Of a stretch of DNA of 64,000 nucleotides, positions 34,429 through 44,883 are shown one piece after another. Made by a program: the position numbers and the translations under genes. The notes beneath the pieces were generated by a model that was not told where the DNA came from, made no database searches, and worked only from the letters and a program-made list of their open reading frames with translations. Within the stretch, counting starts at the first letter, position 1. The number at the start of each line of letters is the position of its first letter. The DNA is from Vibrio sp. B1FLJ16 (lineage in GTDB: Bacteria; Pseudomonadota; Gammaproteobacteria; Enterobacterales; Vibrionaceae), in the NCBI RefSeq assembly GCF_905175385.1, contig NZ_HG992750.1:930001-994000 (forward strand), read 5' to 3'.

Positions 34429-35857
34429 AAGGTATCTCCAATATAAAGGTTGTAGGTGGCCCTATAAGGGACATTTTTCCGCCCATGCGGCCTACCATAG
34501 ATTCAACAATGGTTAATCCAAGTCCTAACCCGCTCTCACTTACGAACGGTTTTCTTAAACTAGTCCAATCTTTGGCAGTTAAGTTACCGGAATCACGGAC
34601 TTGGAAAACGATTTTTTCTTCGCTGGTTTGAACATTAAACTCAACCGGCGGAACGCCATACTTAAGAGCATTACGAAGCAGGTTATCAATACAGGTCCCA
34701 AGCCAATATACATTAACTTTAGCAGCCACATCTTCGTTTATGCGTAAAAGTACAGCGTTATCAAACTCTTCTTCAATTTTATACTCTAACCACTCAGCAA
34801 CGGATGGAACCCAATCTGTTGCCAGCATCTGATTATCAGATTGCAAATAATCTTTACTCGCTTCTGCCAATTGGCGCAGGCGTCGTGTATCTTCGCATAG
34901 TCTACGGAATTCGTCATAAACACTTTCTGGCAAGTGTTCGAACTCTCTGCGAAACCCTTCAACTGTAAGTGACAGAGACGCAATTGGTGTTCTTAATTCG
35001 TGTGTAAGAATTTGCAGTACTAGCATACGGCTGCGAAGTTCTTCACGTTTGCTATTCCAACGATAGACCGCCCAGCCAATCGCCAAAAGAATGTTTGCAA
35101 TCACGAGAATAATCATGCTGATGCGCACGATCTGGGACTGATCTTCTACATCCCAGCAAATATTTCCTCGTTTAACAAAACAGCTTTTGTTTTCTGACGT
35201 CAGCGTATAAGACAACCCTGCCTCATCAACATTATCCCGCCATATTTTTTTTGCGAACACAAAGTAACGGTCACCACGACGCAGCCAGAATTCTCCGTCT
35301 TCAATAAACATACTCGCCCCTGCAATCAAAGCATTAATGGCGTCATCGTTCATGTTTTGCAAGCTTTGAAGTAGCTCATCGCCCTCTTCATTGCCACGTT
35401 CTTTAATGTGCATGTACTGAGCGAGCTTGGGTTTCAACTCTGGATACTTATCGACATAGCGTGCAGCGTATGTACCGCCGCCAGGGTGAATAAGTCCACT
35501 ACGAGAAAACCAACGTGGTGTCAGCTCCGTGCCTTTACAAATCGCGCGGGTGAAAACGAGTGGTTCAGTGATCAAGGGGCTTAAAGGCAATTGACCACGA
35601 CAAGTCTTCGCCAAGCTATAAAGCTGCTGTATATCTTTTAGCGGATAATCTGATGTTTTAGGTAACAGGGAATCAGGCGCCAGTAACTTGGTAGGATAGT
35701 TTGATTGCAGAATACGAATATCATACGATTTCAGAGCTTCTTCATGCTTAAAGAGCTCAGTAAACGTATCTATCCTTTCTGGTAATGAATCGGCTAATGC
35801 AGTCGCAGAAAAAAGCGACAATAATGGTGCAAAACCGAGCAAAATCTTTTTAATCAA
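34403..35857 (-). CDS. vxrA: VxrA/WigK sensor histidine kinase
   Basis: The product (about 484 residues) has a signal/membrane segment (KKILLGFAPLLSLFSATALA), a periplasmic sensor of about 235 residues and a second membrane helix (IILVIANILLAIGWAVY). The kinase part has the H-box (LTHELRTPIAS), N-box (NLLRNALKYG) and G-boxes (ESGLGLGLTIVESM). It senses cell-wall damage and phosphorylates VxrB. The start is uncertain: no ATG fits, and I chose the TTG at 35857, directly before the signal sequence. The frame is open to a TTG at 35911. It is the first gene of vxrABCDE. Confidence 0.88.
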   Translation of the reverse strand: MIKKILLGFAPLLSLFSATALADSLPERIDTFTELFKHEEALKSYDIRILQSNYPTKLLAPDSLLPKTSDYPLKDIQQLYSLAKTCRGQLPLSPLITEPLVFTRAICKGTELTPRWFSRSGLIHPGGGTYAARYVDKYPELKPKLAQYMHIKERGNEEGDELLQSLQNMNDDAINALIAGASMFIEDGEFWLRRGDRYFVFAKKIWRDNVDEAGLSYTLTSENKSCFVKRGNICWDVEDQSQIVRISMIILVIANILLAIGWAVYRWNSKREELRSRMLVLQILTHELRTPIASLSLTVEGFRREFEHLPESVYDEFRRLCEDTRRLRQLAEASKDYLQSDNQMLATDWVPSVAEWLEYKIEEEFDNAVLLRINEDVAAKVNVYWLGTCIDNLLRNALKYGVPPVEFNVQTSEEKIVFQVRDSGNLTAKDWTSLRKPFVSESGLGLGLTIVESMVGRMGGKMSLIGPPTTFILEIPCETDAASR

Positions 35858-35962
35858 ACTGTTACCGTTACTTATTAAATTGAGCCAAACTATACAATAA
35901 TCTAGATCCAATTGACATTAGGTCACATCAGGATTTGCAGTACTATAACATTGATCACGCAC

Positions 35963-35988
35963 AAAAAAGGCCAGCTAATGCTGGCCTT
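35963..35988 (-). terminator. Rho-independent terminator after pntB
   Basis: AAGGCCAGC pairs with GCTGGCCTT around TAAT, with six T on the minus strand (35963-35968). It lies 24 nt after the pntB stop. Confidence 0.9.
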
Positions 35989-36012
35989 GGCTAGTTTTAA
36001 AACAATCATTGA

Positions 36013-37389
36013 TTATAGTGCTTTAAAAATATTCTCTACGCTTTCTTTTGCATCACCAAACAACATTGATGTGTTTTCTTTAAAGAACAACGGGTTTTGT
36101 ACACCAGCGTAACCAGTATTCATTGAGCGTTTGAATACAACTACGTTCTTAGCGTTCCAAACTTCCAGTACAGGCATACCTGCAATCGGACTGTTCGGAT
36201 CTTCTAACGCTGCCGGGTTAACTGTGTCGTTCGCACCAATGACTAGCACGGTATCAGTTTCAGGGAAGTCATCATTGATTTCATCCATTTCCAGAACGAT
36301 ATCATACGGAACCTTCGCTTCTGCCAACAATACGTTCATGTGACCAGGTAGACGGCCAGCTACTGGGTGAATACCAAAGCGCACTTCAATACCTTGAGAA
36401 CGAAGGGCATCTGTGATTTCATGAACTGGGTATTGTGCCTGTGCTACCGCCATGCCGTATCCCGGAGTGATGATTACAGACTTTGAGTTTTTCAGCATTT
36501 CTGCAACTTCTTCAGCGCTAGTTTCGCGGTGCTCGCCCTGCTCTTCATCACCAGAAATTACGATCTCTTGACCAAAGCCACCAGCAATAACACTGACGAA
36601 AGAACGGTTCATTGCTTTACACATGATGTAAGACAGAATGGCACCAGAAGAACCTACCAACGCACCTGTTACGATTAGAAGGTCGTTTGCAAGCATGAAA
36701 CCTGCCGCTGCTGCAGCCCAACCAGAGTAAGAGTTAAGCATCGACACAACGACCGGCATATCCGCACCGCCAATTGATGCTACCAGGTGGTAACCAAACG
36801 CAAATGCAATCAACGTCATTATTATAAGAGCGAACATGCTGCCGTCTGCTTTAACGAAATAAATCATTAGAAGCACAGAAACAACAACCGCAGCCAGGTT
36901 CATTTTGTGTTTATGAGGAAGATTAAGCGGAGAAGAAGAAATTACACCACGTAACTTACCAAACGCAACAATCGACCCCGTAAACGTCACAGCACCGATG
37001 AACACGCCTAGGAATACTTCCACAAGGTGAATAACGTGCTCAGCGTGTGTTGCTGCCTCTGGAGCGTCAAGGTAACTGTTGTAACCTACTAGAACCGCAG
37101 CCAAACCCACGAAACTGTGTAGAATTGCAACCAATTCTGGCATTTCAGTCATTTCTACTTTCTTGGCGTAGAAAATACCGATCGCACCACCGATCGCCAT
37201 AGCGATAATGATCCATCCAAAACCTTGAGCATCAGGGCTAAAGATCGTCGCGATCAGCGCGATCGTCATACCCGCGATACCGTAGTAGTTACCGTTACGA
37301 GCTGACTCTTGCTTAGAAAGTCCCGCTAAACTCATGATGAAAAATAATGCAGCTACAATGTAAGCTGCTTGTACTAATCCTGCAGACAT
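36013..37389 (-). CDS. pntB: NAD(P) transhydrogenase subunit beta PntB
   Basis: The 458-residue protein has eight or nine membrane helices in the first 265 residues, then the NADP-binding dIII domain with [37 protein letters not shown] and the final [16 protein letters not shown]. PntAB is the proton-translocating transhydrogenase that makes NADPH from NADH using the proton gradient. The length equals E. coli PntB (462). It follows pntA by 9 bp and is cotranscribed. Confidence 0.95.
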   Translation of the reverse strand: MSAGLVQAAYIVAALFFIMSLAGLSKQESARNGNYYGIAGMTIALIATIFSPDAQGFGWIIIAMAIGGAIGIFYAKKVEMTEMPELVAILHSFVGLAAVLVGYNSYLDAPEAATHAEHVIHLVEVFLGVFIGAVTFTGSIVAFGKLRGVISSSPLNLPHKHKMNLAAVVVSVLLMIYFVKADGSMFALIIMTLIAFAFGYHLVASIGGADMPVVVSMLNSYSGWAAAAAGFMLANDLLIVTGALVGSSGAILSYIMCKAMNRSFVSVIAGGFGQEIVISGDEEQGEHRETSAEEVAEMLKNSKSVIITPGYGMAVAQAQYPVHEITDALRSQGIEVRFGIHPVAGRLPGHMNVLLAEAKVPYDIVLEMDEINDDFPETDTVLVIGANDTVNPAALEDPNSPIAGMPVLEVWNAKNVVVFKRSMNTGYAGVQNPLFFKENTSMLFGDAKESVENIFKAL

Positions 37390-37398
37390 TGTGACTCC

Positions 37399-38955
37399 TT
37401 ATTTATCTTTACGGAACATTTCAAGCATACGCTTGGTGACGGTGAAACCACCGAAAATGTTGATACTCGCGATCAACACAGCAATAAAGGATAGGAACGA
37501 AACAACCCCGTTACCTTGTCCAATCTGAAGTAATGCACCTACAACAATAATGCCTGATATAGCATTGGTCACCGACATCAGTGGAGTATGCAGTGCATGC
37601 GTTACGTTCCAAACTACGTAGTAACCCACGACACACGCCAAAACAAACACCGTGAAGTGTGAAAGGAAAGCTGCCGGAGCGACCGATGCAATCCATGCGA
37701 AAGCACCTACAGCTGCAACTAAACCAATCAGCTTTTTAGTTGGTGAGGTTGGTTCTTCAACTTTTGGCTCTTTCTTAACAACAGGTTCTTGTTTAGCTTG
37801 AGGCTGAGCTGATACCTGAATTGGTGGCGCTGGCCAGGTTATTTCACCTTCTTTAATAACGGTGACACCACGAAGTACAACGTCTTCAAAATCGATGTCG
37901 ATGTTTCCGTCTTTTTCTTTGCAGAGAAGTTTGATCAGATTTACAAGGTTTGTTGCGTAAAGCTGAGAGGATTGCGTTGGTAAACGGCCAACCATGTCGG
38001 TGTAACCAACAATTTTCACGCCATTGTCCGTCATGAACACTTGATCTTTCACTGTGTACTCGCAGTTACCGCCGTTCGCTGCCGCCAAATCGACAATTAC
38101 GCTACCTGCTTTCATACTGTCGACCATTTCTTTGGTGATCAGCTTCGGTGCAGGCTTTCCTGGGATCAGTGCTGTTGTGATAATGATATCAACATCTTTT
38201 GCTTGCTCAGCATATAACTCAGCCGCTTTTTTGTTGAAATCATCAGACATCTCTTTAGCGTAACCGTCACCCGAGCCAGAGTCTTCCTGGAAGTCTACTG
38301 TGAGGAACTCAGCACCCATTGACTCAACTTGCTCTTTTACTTCAGGGCGTACGTCGAATGAACGAACAATCGCACCAAGACTCCCTGCTGCTCCGATAGC
38401 AGCCAAACCTGCTACACCAGCACCCGCAACAAGCACTTTCGCTGGTGGCACTTTACCCGCAGCGGTAATTTGCCCGGTAAAGAAACGGCCAAATTCATGT
38501 GCTGCTTCAACTACTGCACGGTAACCTGCGATGTTCGCCATTGAAGAAAGTGCATCTAAAGCTTGAGCTCGTGAGATACGAGGAACAGAGTCCATTGCAA
38601 GGACATTAATATTCTTACTGGAAAGCTGTTCCATCAGTTCTGCATTTTGTGCAGGCCAGATAAAACTGACTAAAGTCGCACCGTCTTGCAGCAACGCAAT
38701 CTCGTCAATTTCTTTGTCTGCATCAACGATTGGCGCATTCACTTTTAGAATAAGACCAGATGTCCACACTTCTTCACTAGAAACAATCTTCGCGCCAGCA
38801 GCCTCATAAGCGGCATCATCGAAACTTGCCAACACCCCTGCTTGAGTTTCGATAGCGACATCGAATCCCAATTTAATTAACTGCTCAACCGACTTTGGCG
38901 ATGCAGCAACTCGCGATTCACCCGCGAGTATCTCTTTAGGTACACCGATTTGCAA
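37399..38955 (-). CDS. pntA: NAD(P) transhydrogenase subunit alpha PntA
   Basis: The 518-residue subunit begins [17 protein letters not shown]. It contains the NAD-binding dI domain with the [23 protein letters not shown] loop, a linker rich in Lys, Pro and Glu (about 375-400), and four membrane helices of the dII domain at the C-terminus. AAGGAG is well placed before the ATG at 38955. It forms an operon with pntB. A 425-bp gap upstream should hold its promoter. Confidence 0.95.
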   Translation of the reverse strand: MQIGVPKEILAGESRVAASPKSVEQLIKLGFDVAIETQAGVLASFDDAAYEAAGAKIVSSEEVWTSGLILKVNAPIVDADKEIDEIALLQDGATLVSFIWPAQNAELMEQLSSKNINVLAMDSVPRISRAQALDALSSMANIAGYRAVVEAAHEFGRFFTGQITAAGKVPPAKVLVAGAGVAGLAAIGAAGSLGAIVRSFDVRPEVKEQVESMGAEFLTVDFQEDSGSGDGYAKEMSDDFNKKAAELYAEQAKDVDIIITTALIPGKPAPKLITKEMVDSMKAGSVIVDLAAANGGNCEYTVKDQVFMTDNGVKIVGYTDMVGRLPTQSSQLYATNLVNLIKLLCKEKDGNIDIDFEDVVLRGVTVIKEGEITWPAPPIQVSAQPQAKQEPVVKKEPKVEEPTSPTKKLIGLVAAVGAFAWIASVAPAAFLSHFTVFVLACVVGYYVVWNVTHALHTPLMSVTNAISGIIVVGALLQIGQGNGVVSFLSFIAVLIASINIFGGFTVTKRMLEMFRKDK

Positions 38956-39381
38956 AACGCATACTCCTTGTATACATATAAATTAATGAGTCCCCAAAAG
39001 AGCTAAGCTCCACTCTAGTTTTTTATTTCTATCCGTTTAACGCAAGATATTGGCACATAAAACAACGATGCTTTGGGTTCATCTAATTGCACTGTAACAT
39101 CTCACTTAATAGCCCTGCTATATTCTTTTTGTATCTAAGCCGCTTCACGACTTCAAGCTATTTGTTATAAATATGCTAAATTTAATTAGACATAATGTTA
39201 ACTAATTTACATTTCATGCATAGACCAACGTAAATGTGGAATAAACCACAAACATCAGAGGTCTAACCAGTTTCGAGTAATGCGTTAATTAACAGTTATT
39301 TAAGCCTTAAAAAGAAAGAGCCATCAGCATATATACTAATGGCTCTTATTAAGATGATTCGTGTCAAATTAGAGTGATTTG
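38956..39381. other. Intergenic region between pntA and the PF10115 gene
   Basis: No open frame of quality is seen in about 425 bp. It should hold the pntAB promoter and leader (reading leftward). It is AT-rich near 39160-39230. The terminator of the next gene lies at its right end. Confidence 0.5.
39308..39347 (-). terminator. Terminator-like hairpin after the PF10115 gene
   Basis: AAGAGCCAT (39316-39324) pairs with ATGGCTCTT (39339-39347). A T-rich tract (TTTCTTTTT) follows on the minus strand. The loop of 14 nt is long for an intrinsic terminator. Confidence 0.6.
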
Positions 39382-39663
39382 TTAATCGAAGATCTTGTCA
39401 CCCATTTGGTCGATAAACATTTGAGATTTTTTCAGCATCAATTGGTTGGCGTCATCTTCTGTGCCCAATAAATCAGAACGAATAAAACGATGGCTTTTCA
39501 CTTCGCCATCGAAACTTTTTTCAATGCGCCCTGCTATTCGAAATTGACCACCTTCAGCGATACTCTCAGGATAAATTTGAAACCCTTGATACTCCACCGG
39601 TTCTACCGATTTTACTTCGACAGATTTTTCGCTGCCACCAAACAAACGTGAAAAAAATCCCAC
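39382..39663 (-). CDS. HlyU-family (PF10115) small protein
   Basis: The 93-residue cytoplasmic protein has the PF10115 pattern: MGFFSRLFGG, a VEYQGFQIYPESIAEGGQFRIAGRI core and an SHRFIRSDLLG...DDAN helix. The Pfam name HlyU comes from a Vibrio entry, but this fold is not the ArsR-like regulator HlyU. No helix-turn-helix is visible, so a transcriptional role is doubtful. The function is unknown. It has its own GGAGG ribosome binding site and is separated from comFB by 53 bp on the same strand. Confidence 0.8.
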   Translation of the reverse strand: MGFFSRLFGGSEKSVEVKSVEPVEYQGFQIYPESIAEGGQFRIAGRIEKSFDGEVKSHRFIRSDLLGTEDDANQLMLKKSQMFIDQMGDKIFD

Positions 39664-39716
39664 AGTGCCTCCTTGGGCGAACCCGACGATACATAGTTTT
39701 TCGCTGGGCTACGTGC

Positions 39717-40088
39717 TTACTGATTAATATTTACATTAAGGAACGGTTTTTCATACCAATCCAGTTCTCTGTCTCCATCATAACGGGTATGTGAGAAAAT
39801 AACAGGTTCTGCATCATCGCGATTTTTTCGGTTATCTTTTTGAATCATCTTGGCTGCATTCTCCACAGCGGTACAAGCGCTTTGCTTGAACTGCGTGAGT
39901 TTTTGTTCCGGTAGCGAAGAGAGAAAATCGATATCATGTCGAATATATACAGGTTTGAGCTGGATAAGAGCAAGGCATGCAATGTCTGCTAACTGTTCAG
40001 TATCAAACTCCTTCGCGTATTTTTCCCTGTTAAGAACTTGACCTACCATGGTTTCCATATAGTTATGTACTTCAGAACTAATGTGCAT
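39717..40088 (-). CDS. ComFB family protein
   Basis: The 123-residue protein matches the ComFB family: VHNYMETMVGQVL at the N-terminus, then DIACLALIQLKPVYIRHDIDFL. In Bacillus ComFB lies in the late-competence operon but is dispensable for transformation. Related proteins in cyanobacteria bind cyclic dinucleotides. Whether this one does is unknown. Two c-di-GMP enzymes elsewhere in the window make a link possible but not shown. A GAGAGTCG-type ribosome binding site precedes the ATG. Confidence 0.82.
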   Translation of the reverse strand: MHISSEVHNYMETMVGQVLNREKYAKEFDTEQLADIACLALIQLKPVYIRHDIDFLSSLPEQKLTQFKQSACTAVENAAKMIQKDNRKNRDDAEPVIFSHTRYDGDRELDWYEKPFLNVNINQ

Positions 40089-40191
40089 TAGCGACTCTCC
40101 TTTGTCTAATTGTATACAAGTATAGGTTTCGACTGTTTATTCGGAATTTTTAGACTTATGATTTGAGACACTGATTGTGGTTATTTACTTA

Positions 40192-41184
40192 TCACTCCTG
40201 ATTAAAGAACAATACAATGCTTCCACCTTTAAGCGCACTACCGTAATTTATTGTTAACCCTAAGCCTACGTTATCTATCCAGCTAGACTTAAACGGTGGT
40301 GTCATAAGCCAACCAAGGCTAAATTCATAGTAATGTGAGGCATTCATAGGCTGACTTGTGTCTCCTCCGATATCAACTCGATTCAAGCTCGAGTATACTG
40401 TCTGAATCGTGGTTCCAATATGGCTGAAGTCGTAGAATACTTTTACGCCGTTCACCCAATACCAACCCTCTGGATTACCGACATCGCCGTCATTAGCATC
40501 GCCCCATGCGGTGCCGTAAAAATAATGCGGGGCAGACCAGAGGTACCATTTTCCCCAAGGTTGGTTTTCCTGATATTTTAGCTTTGCGTTTATCTCTCCC
40601 ACTGCTGCCCAAGCATCAGTATTAAAATAGACCCCATCTAGCAACGGACGATATAAATCCAATGCATCACTACGATACTCATAATCATTTTTGAAATACA
40701 TGAGGTGGTAGCCGAAGCCTCCCCCCAGCGTTAACTTATCAATTAATTGCTTGTCAGAAAAAAACTCGATGTAGCCGCCGAACGTTTGATTTGAGGATTT
40801 ATCTGGTTCTTTTTCTTTTACTACCGTTACGTCCTGCTCCATTCCAAGTGCATAGACCCGACCTCTAAGTTGGTATTGAATAGCACTCTTGTCTTCATCT
40901 TCGAAAATATTGAAGTCGAATGGCAGCGTAATAACACTGACTTGCTTACGCAGATTAACAGAGTCACTGGAGCCAATATCCTCATTATTTAAATTAAACG
41001 AATCATTCGGGTCAAAGTCACTAAAGCCAACCGTAAAAACATCACTGTCCGATAACACCACACTCACAGCGAAGTTTCGCTCATACTCTTTTTTTAGTTC
41101 TTCACGCAAAGTTCTTGCCTCTATGGAGATAGAGACAAGTGACAATGTAACTAATATCGAGTTTACTAAGTGATTTATCTTCAC
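40192..41184 (-). CDS. Solitary outer-membrane autotransporter-type beta-barrel protein
   Basis: From a GTG at 41184 the product (about 330 residues) begins MKINHLVNSILVTLSLVSISIEA, a signal peptide. The rest is a run of amphipathic, aromatic-rich strands (for example LTLGGGFGYHLMYF, WYLWSAPHYFYGTAWG, FSLGWLMTPPF), ending in VLFFNQE. It fits the Vibrio family of solitary autotransporter-like barrels (PF11557) that lack a passenger. A pore or envelope role is likely, but unproven. A longer frame from TTG at 41208 would add eight residues before the signal and is less likely. Confidence 0.75.
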   Translation of the reverse strand: MKINHLVNSILVTLSLVSISIEARTLREELKKEYERNFAVSVVLSDSDVFTVGFSDFDPNDSFNLNNEDIGSSDSVNLRKQVSVITLPFDFNIFEDEDKSAIQYQLRGRVYALGMEQDVTVVKEKEPDKSSNQTFGGYIEFFSDKQLIDKLTLGGGFGYHLMYFKNDYEYRSDALDLYRPLLDGVYFNTDAWAAVGEINAKLKYQENQPWGKWYLWSAPHYFYGTAWGDANDGDVGNPEGWYWVNGVKVFYDFSHIGTTIQTVYSSLNRVDIGGDTSQPMNASHYYEFSLGWLMTPPFKSSWIDNVGLGLTINYGSALKGGSIVLFFNQE

Positions 41185-41482
41185 AGCCAGCCACCAGTGT
41201 ATGGGCAAACAAGCAGTTAATTGGATTATCCGAAAGCTAACCCATTGTATTTTTTACTTTACGTCTATTAAACATATACCATAGCCATTCGTCTGTTACA
41301 TTATGTTTACAAATTAATGCTTTATTTTTGCTTCATCGTCACGGAATCACACGACTTTCGCAATTAAACTCTGAGTTAATCCAAGGTCCAGCGTAGCTTA
41401 CTTGCATTTAACGCCTGCTTAGCTATAGCTATTTGATGGATTTGGTATTAACATTCCCGCCTTTTGTAATGAGAGACACACC

Positions 41483-41920
41483 ATGTCAGAAGAAACTAAA
41501 AGCGAAAGCAAAAAAATTGATTTAGAGACCATTTCTCCAGAACTACGCAAAGTCATCGAGTTTGATGAAGTTCCTGAACAAATGTTCGAGATGGTTACCT
41601 CGATCCATGAAGTGTCTGAAGAAGCCGTCCGTTCATCTTGGGACGAAATGCCAGCAAGTGCTCAAAATATCCTAGATAATTTTGAACAGTTCCACGCTTT
41701 AGTATCGGTTGGACAAGCATTCGCGGGTATTAACGTGATGGAAGAGTTCCCTACTCTTAACCTGCCAGAAGACATGACAGACGATGATAAAGAAGAGTAC
41801 CGTGCTCAATTGCTTGATAATGTGCTTCACAACTGCGTGAAAGACATGGTTAAGCAACTGAAGAAAGCACGTCGAGACCCGATTCTTAAACGGGAGTTTA
41901 AAGAAGTATTCGTAAAATAA
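41483..41920 (+). CDS. DUF3069 protein
   Basis: The 145-residue acidic helical protein (MSEETKSESKKIDLETISPE...) matches the Vibrio/Shewanella DUF3069 family. It shows FDEVPEQMFEMVTSIHEVSEEAVRSSWDEM, a central NILDNFEQFHALVSVGQAFAG and the final KARRDPILKREFKEVF. No signal or membrane helix is present. Function is unknown. It is followed by a strong terminator and stands alone. Confidence 0.8.
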   Translation: MSEETKSESKKIDLETISPELRKVIEFDEVPEQMFEMVTSIHEVSEEAVRSSWDEMPASAQNILDNFEQFHALVSVGQAFAGINVMEEFPTLNLPEDMTDDDKEEYRAQLLDNVLHNCVKDMVKQLKKARRDPILKREFKEVFVK

Positions 41921-41940
41921 CGCTTTATCATTTTTAGATA

Positions 41941-41964
41941 AGGGCCGCGTTTGCGGCCTTTTTT
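41941..41964 (+). terminator. Rho-independent terminator after the DUF3069 gene
   Basis: GGCCGC (41943-41948) pairs with GCGGCC (41953-41958) around GTTT and is followed by six T. Confidence 0.92.
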
Positions 41965-41999
41965 GATCTATTAACTGATCAAATTAGTCGTATACAAAC

Positions 42000-42268
42000 T
42001 AGGGTCTGTTGACCTTTCGAGCTGATTTTTGCAGCAGTTTGTGGGTTCTTTATACAAGGCAGAGGCTTTGAAGTGTAATTGCCCTACCTGATAAGCCGAT
42101 AACGCAGTAGAAAGGATCCACAAACGCTGCCTGAAGGGTTCGGCTAAAAGCGTTTTACTCTTTGTTGAGAGGTGTTTTGCTTAGAATGACTAGGCTACAA
42201 ACCTCTCGCCGCGATTAAAACGCTTTTATCTCGAACAAAATTTAACCGCGAAAGGCCAACAGACCCTA
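42000..42268. repeat. 269-bp inverted-repeat element with nested palindromes
   Basis: The ends are TAGGGTCTGTTGACCTTTCG at 42000-42019 and the reverse complement TAGGGTCTGTTGGCCTTTCG at 42249-42268, with one mismatch in 20. Inside are further dyads: AAAAGCGTTTTA opposing TTAAAACGCTTTT, and GAGAGGT opposing ACCTCTC. It has no coding frame and looks like a non-autonomous (MITE-type) element or a very large cruciform. It fills the gap between the DUF3069 terminator and the end of modC. Confidence 0.75.
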
Positions 42269-42290
42269 AATAATCCCGAGCTGAGGTTAC

Positions 42291-43400
42291 TTATCCAGGC
42301 TGATATAACGCTATGTCTTTTTGAGTCACACTCACACCTTTGACTTGAGCAAATACCCTGTCGCCAACTCGCAGATTCAGATCGTCCAATGCCCAAGGTG
42401 TAATGGTTGCTGACAAGTAGCATTTATCATCCAGCTTTAATGAAACACTGATACTTTGTTTGTCATCTGATGTGTTGAACACTTCAATCGAACTAACTGT
42501 TGCTGGCAAAATATTACGAATTGATGTCCCTTTAGGCTCTTCCAGTGCAATCGACACATCATTCGCACGTACCTGTAGTCTTATGGGAGTACCAGGTTCA
42601 CCATCTATCTTTTGTACCCACAGAGATGCATTAGGTGCGAGGCTCACACACGTCAGCGCATATTTATCATGATGCGTGGCAATTTTTCCCCGAAATAAAC
42701 TACTTTGATCTGAAAACGATTGCCAAGGACGCATCGCCTGGGAAGCCCACACATCCTCTAAATAGCCTGAAGTTCTCACTCTGCCGTTATCAATAATCAC
42801 GAGATGTTGAGCCAGTCTTAAAATCTCTTGGAGGCTATGTGTAACGTAGACAATAGGAATCTTGACCTTATCAGACAGCTCTTCTAGAAAAGGCATTACC
42901 TCCCGTTTTCTTGGCATGTCCAGTGAGGCTAAAGGTTCATCCATTAACAGAAGATTGGGTTTGGATAACAATGCACGTGCTATTGCAACTCGCTGCTTCT
43001 CCCCACCGGACAGCGAAGCGGGAAAACGCTTTAATAACGGCTCAATATTAAGAAGCTCGACGACGGCTTTAAAATAGGATTGATCCTTCTCGTCAACGCC
43101 ATACATTAGATTTCCCAACACAGAAAAATGAGGGAACAATCGAGAGTCCTGAAACACATAACCAATCTTACGTTTATGCGTTGGCAGATTGACTCCCCGT
43201 TCACTATCAAACAGAACATGGTCTCCGATCTGTACTTTGCCTTGATCCGGAGTAACTAATCCACTGATAACATTGATTAGTGTGGTTTTCCCCGCGCCTG
43301 AACGTCCAAATAACGCACTTATTTTGTTACAGGGTAACTCTAGATTTATGTCAAAATCGGTTTCACCAAGTTGCTGTTTAAAGTTGATTTTTATACTCAT
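42291..43400 (-). CDS. modC: Molybdate ABC transporter ATPase ModC
   Basis: The 369-residue protein has an ABC ATPase domain (Walker [10 protein letters not shown], signature LSGGEKQR, Walker [13 protein letters not shown], switch VTHS) and a C-terminal Mop/TOBE domain (about 290-365) that binds molybdate. Total length and the TOBE tail match E. coli ModC. It powers uptake of molybdate for molybdopterin enzymes. Its ATG overlaps the modB stop by four bases. It is the last gene of cobQ-modA-modB-modC on the minus strand. Confidence 0.93.
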   Translation of the reverse strand: MSIKINFKQQLGETDFDINLELPCNKISALFGRSGAGKTTLINVISGLVTPDQGKVQIGDHVLFDSERGVNLPTHKRKIGYVFQDSRLFPHFSVLGNLMYGVDEKDQSYFKAVVELLNIEPLLKRFPASLSGGEKQRVAIARALLSKPNLLLMDEPLASLDMPRKREVMPFLEELSDKVKIPIVYVTHSLQEILRLAQHLVIIDNGRVRTSGYLEDVWASQAMRPWQSFSDQSSLFRGKIATHHDKYALTCVSLAPNASLWVQKIDGEPGTPIRLQVRANDVSIALEEPKGTSIRNILPATVSSIEVFNTSDDKQSISVSLKLDDKCYLSATITPWALDDLNLRVGDRVFAQVKGVSVTQKDIALYQPG

Positions 43401-44086
43401 CGCTTCGCTCCTAATCGGTTAGAAGCTTTGCGATTCAACCACTCAGAAATCATCAACGTCGATAACGCTAACAGAATTGAAATGACACACAACCGAGCAG
43501 CTTGCATTTCCGCCCCCGGAGTTTCGATAAAATTGTACATTGCAAGCGGTATTGTCTGGGTTTCGCCAGGTATATTAGAAACAAAACTTATTGTTGCTCC
43601 GAATTCTCCCAGACTACGCGCAAACGACAACATGGTCCCTGAAATAATTCCTGGAATAGTCAGTGGTAAAGTAATGGTCATAAAAACTTTAAGTGGCGAA
43701 GCCCCTAGCGTTGATGCTGCGTGCTCCAGCTTTGAATCAACACTTTCAAGGCTCAGCCTGACAGAGCGCACCATAAGTGGCAGAGCTACGACAATACAAG
43801 CGACTACCGCACCTTTCCAGTCAAAGCTAAATACCAAACCGAAATGTTCATACAGCCAACTGCCTAAAAAGCCCTGACGCCCCAGAGACACCAGTAATAA
43901 ATAGCCGATAACCACCGGGGGTAACACTAGCGGTAAATGAATCAGGCTGTCGAGAATCGATTTACCCCAAAACTCTTTACGAGAAAGTAACCAGGCAAGC
44001 AAAATCCCCAGCGGAATTAGCCATAACACTGCATAGGCACCGACTTTTAAACTTAATATTAAGGCTTGGTATTCCAGTTCTGTCAC
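43397..44086 (-). CDS. modB: Molybdate ABC transporter permease ModB
   Basis: The 229-residue permease has five membrane helices and the ABC-permease coupling loop [26 protein letters not shown] in the middle of the protein (about 140-165). It closes with the [17 protein letters not shown] helix. It forms the channel for ModA-delivered molybdate. It begins 12 bp after the modA stop and overlaps modC by four bases. Confidence 0.93.
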   Translation of the reverse strand: MTELEYQALILSLKVGAYAVLWLIPLGILLAWLLSRKEFWGKSILDSLIHLPLVLPPVVIGYLLLVSLGRQGFLGSWLYEHFGLVFSFDWKGAVVACIVVALPLMVRSVRLSLESVDSKLEHAASTLGASPLKVFMTITLPLTIPGIISGTMLSFARSLGEFGATISFVSNIPGETQTIPLAMYNFIETPGAEMQAARLCVISILLALSTLMISEWLNRKASNRLGAKR

Positions 44087-44098
44087 TCTGTATCCTTG

Positions 44099-44851
44099 TT
44101 ACTGAAAACCATATTTCGTAAAGACGGTCTTCGCATCATCCGACTTCAAGTATTGGAAGAATTGCTTAGATTCAGTTCTGTCGTTTACCAGTGCAGCAGG
44201 ATAAACAATCGCGTTATGTGTGTTATCAGCAAATTCTCCAACGACTTTTACTTTATCTGTTAAATGTGCATCGGTTTTATACACCACGCCCAATGGTGCT
44301 TCACCTCGTTCGACTAAAGCCAATGCAAGACGAACATTTTTTGTTGGTGCGACTTTACTTTGGATGTCATTCCATACACCCAGTGTAGTCAGAGATTCTT
44401 TGGCATACATACCTGCTGGCACAGAGCTCGGATTTCCTAATGCCAGACGTCGACCATTTAACGCTGTTTCCCAGGCGTTAGCATCTGATAGTTCAAAATG
44501 AAGCGAATCAGAAGTTGTCGGCGCAATCAAAACCAAACTATTGAGCACCAGACTAGTGACATTGTCACGATTAACAATACCTTCGGCGACCAAATAGTCC
44601 ATCCACTTAGTGTTCGCGGAGATAAAAACATCAGCTGGCGCGCCATTCATTATTTGTCGCGCAATTGAAGGCGAACCACCATAAACAGGTGTGACGGTAA
44701 CATTGTGTTTATCCTGAAAGTTCTGTGCGATTTCGTCAATCGCGTTTGTCATTGAGGATGCAGCATAAACCTTTAAGTCACTTGCGGCACTTACCGCAAA
44801 TGACATAGTTAATAATGCCGTAAGGCAAGCATGAGTCTTCCATGCTTTCAT
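44099..44851 (-). CDS. modA: Periplasmic molybdate-binding protein ModA
   Basis: The 250-residue protein has a cleavable signal (MKAWKTHACLTALLTMSFAVSA) and the ModA ligand segments VYAASSMTNAIDEIA, VYGGSPSIARQIMNGAPADVFISA and GNPSSVPAGMYAKE. It captures molybdate or tungstate in the periplasm. The start is 32 bp downstream of the cobQ stop, so it may lie in the same transcript as cobQ. No clear ModE palindrome was seen in that short gap. Confidence 0.93.
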   Translation of the reverse strand: MKAWKTHACLTALLTMSFAVSAASDLKVYAASSMTNAIDEIAQNFQDKHNVTVTPVYGGSPSIARQIMNGAPADVFISANTKWMDYLVAEGIVNRDNVTSLVLNSLVLIAPTTSDSLHFELSDANAWETALNGRRLALGNPSSVPAGMYAKESLTTLGVWNDIQSKVAPTKNVRLALALVERGEAPLGVVYKTDAHLTDKVKVVGEFADNTHNAIVYPAALVNDRTESKQFFQYLKSDDAKTVFTKYGFQ

Positions 44852-44883
44852 AGATTTACTCCATCACTAGGTAAGCTCAGAAT

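Noticed and set aside
39382..39663. Transcriptional regulator HlyU
   Set aside because: The fold is PF10115, without a helix-turn-helix. The true HlyU is an ArsR-type protein; the ArsR gene in this window (61085) has the BigR cysteine pair and sulfur-gene neighbours instead.
42226..42423. Minus-strand 65-codon frame at the end of modC
   Set aside because: It runs across the modC C-terminus and the repeat element in the wrong frame; a shadow only.
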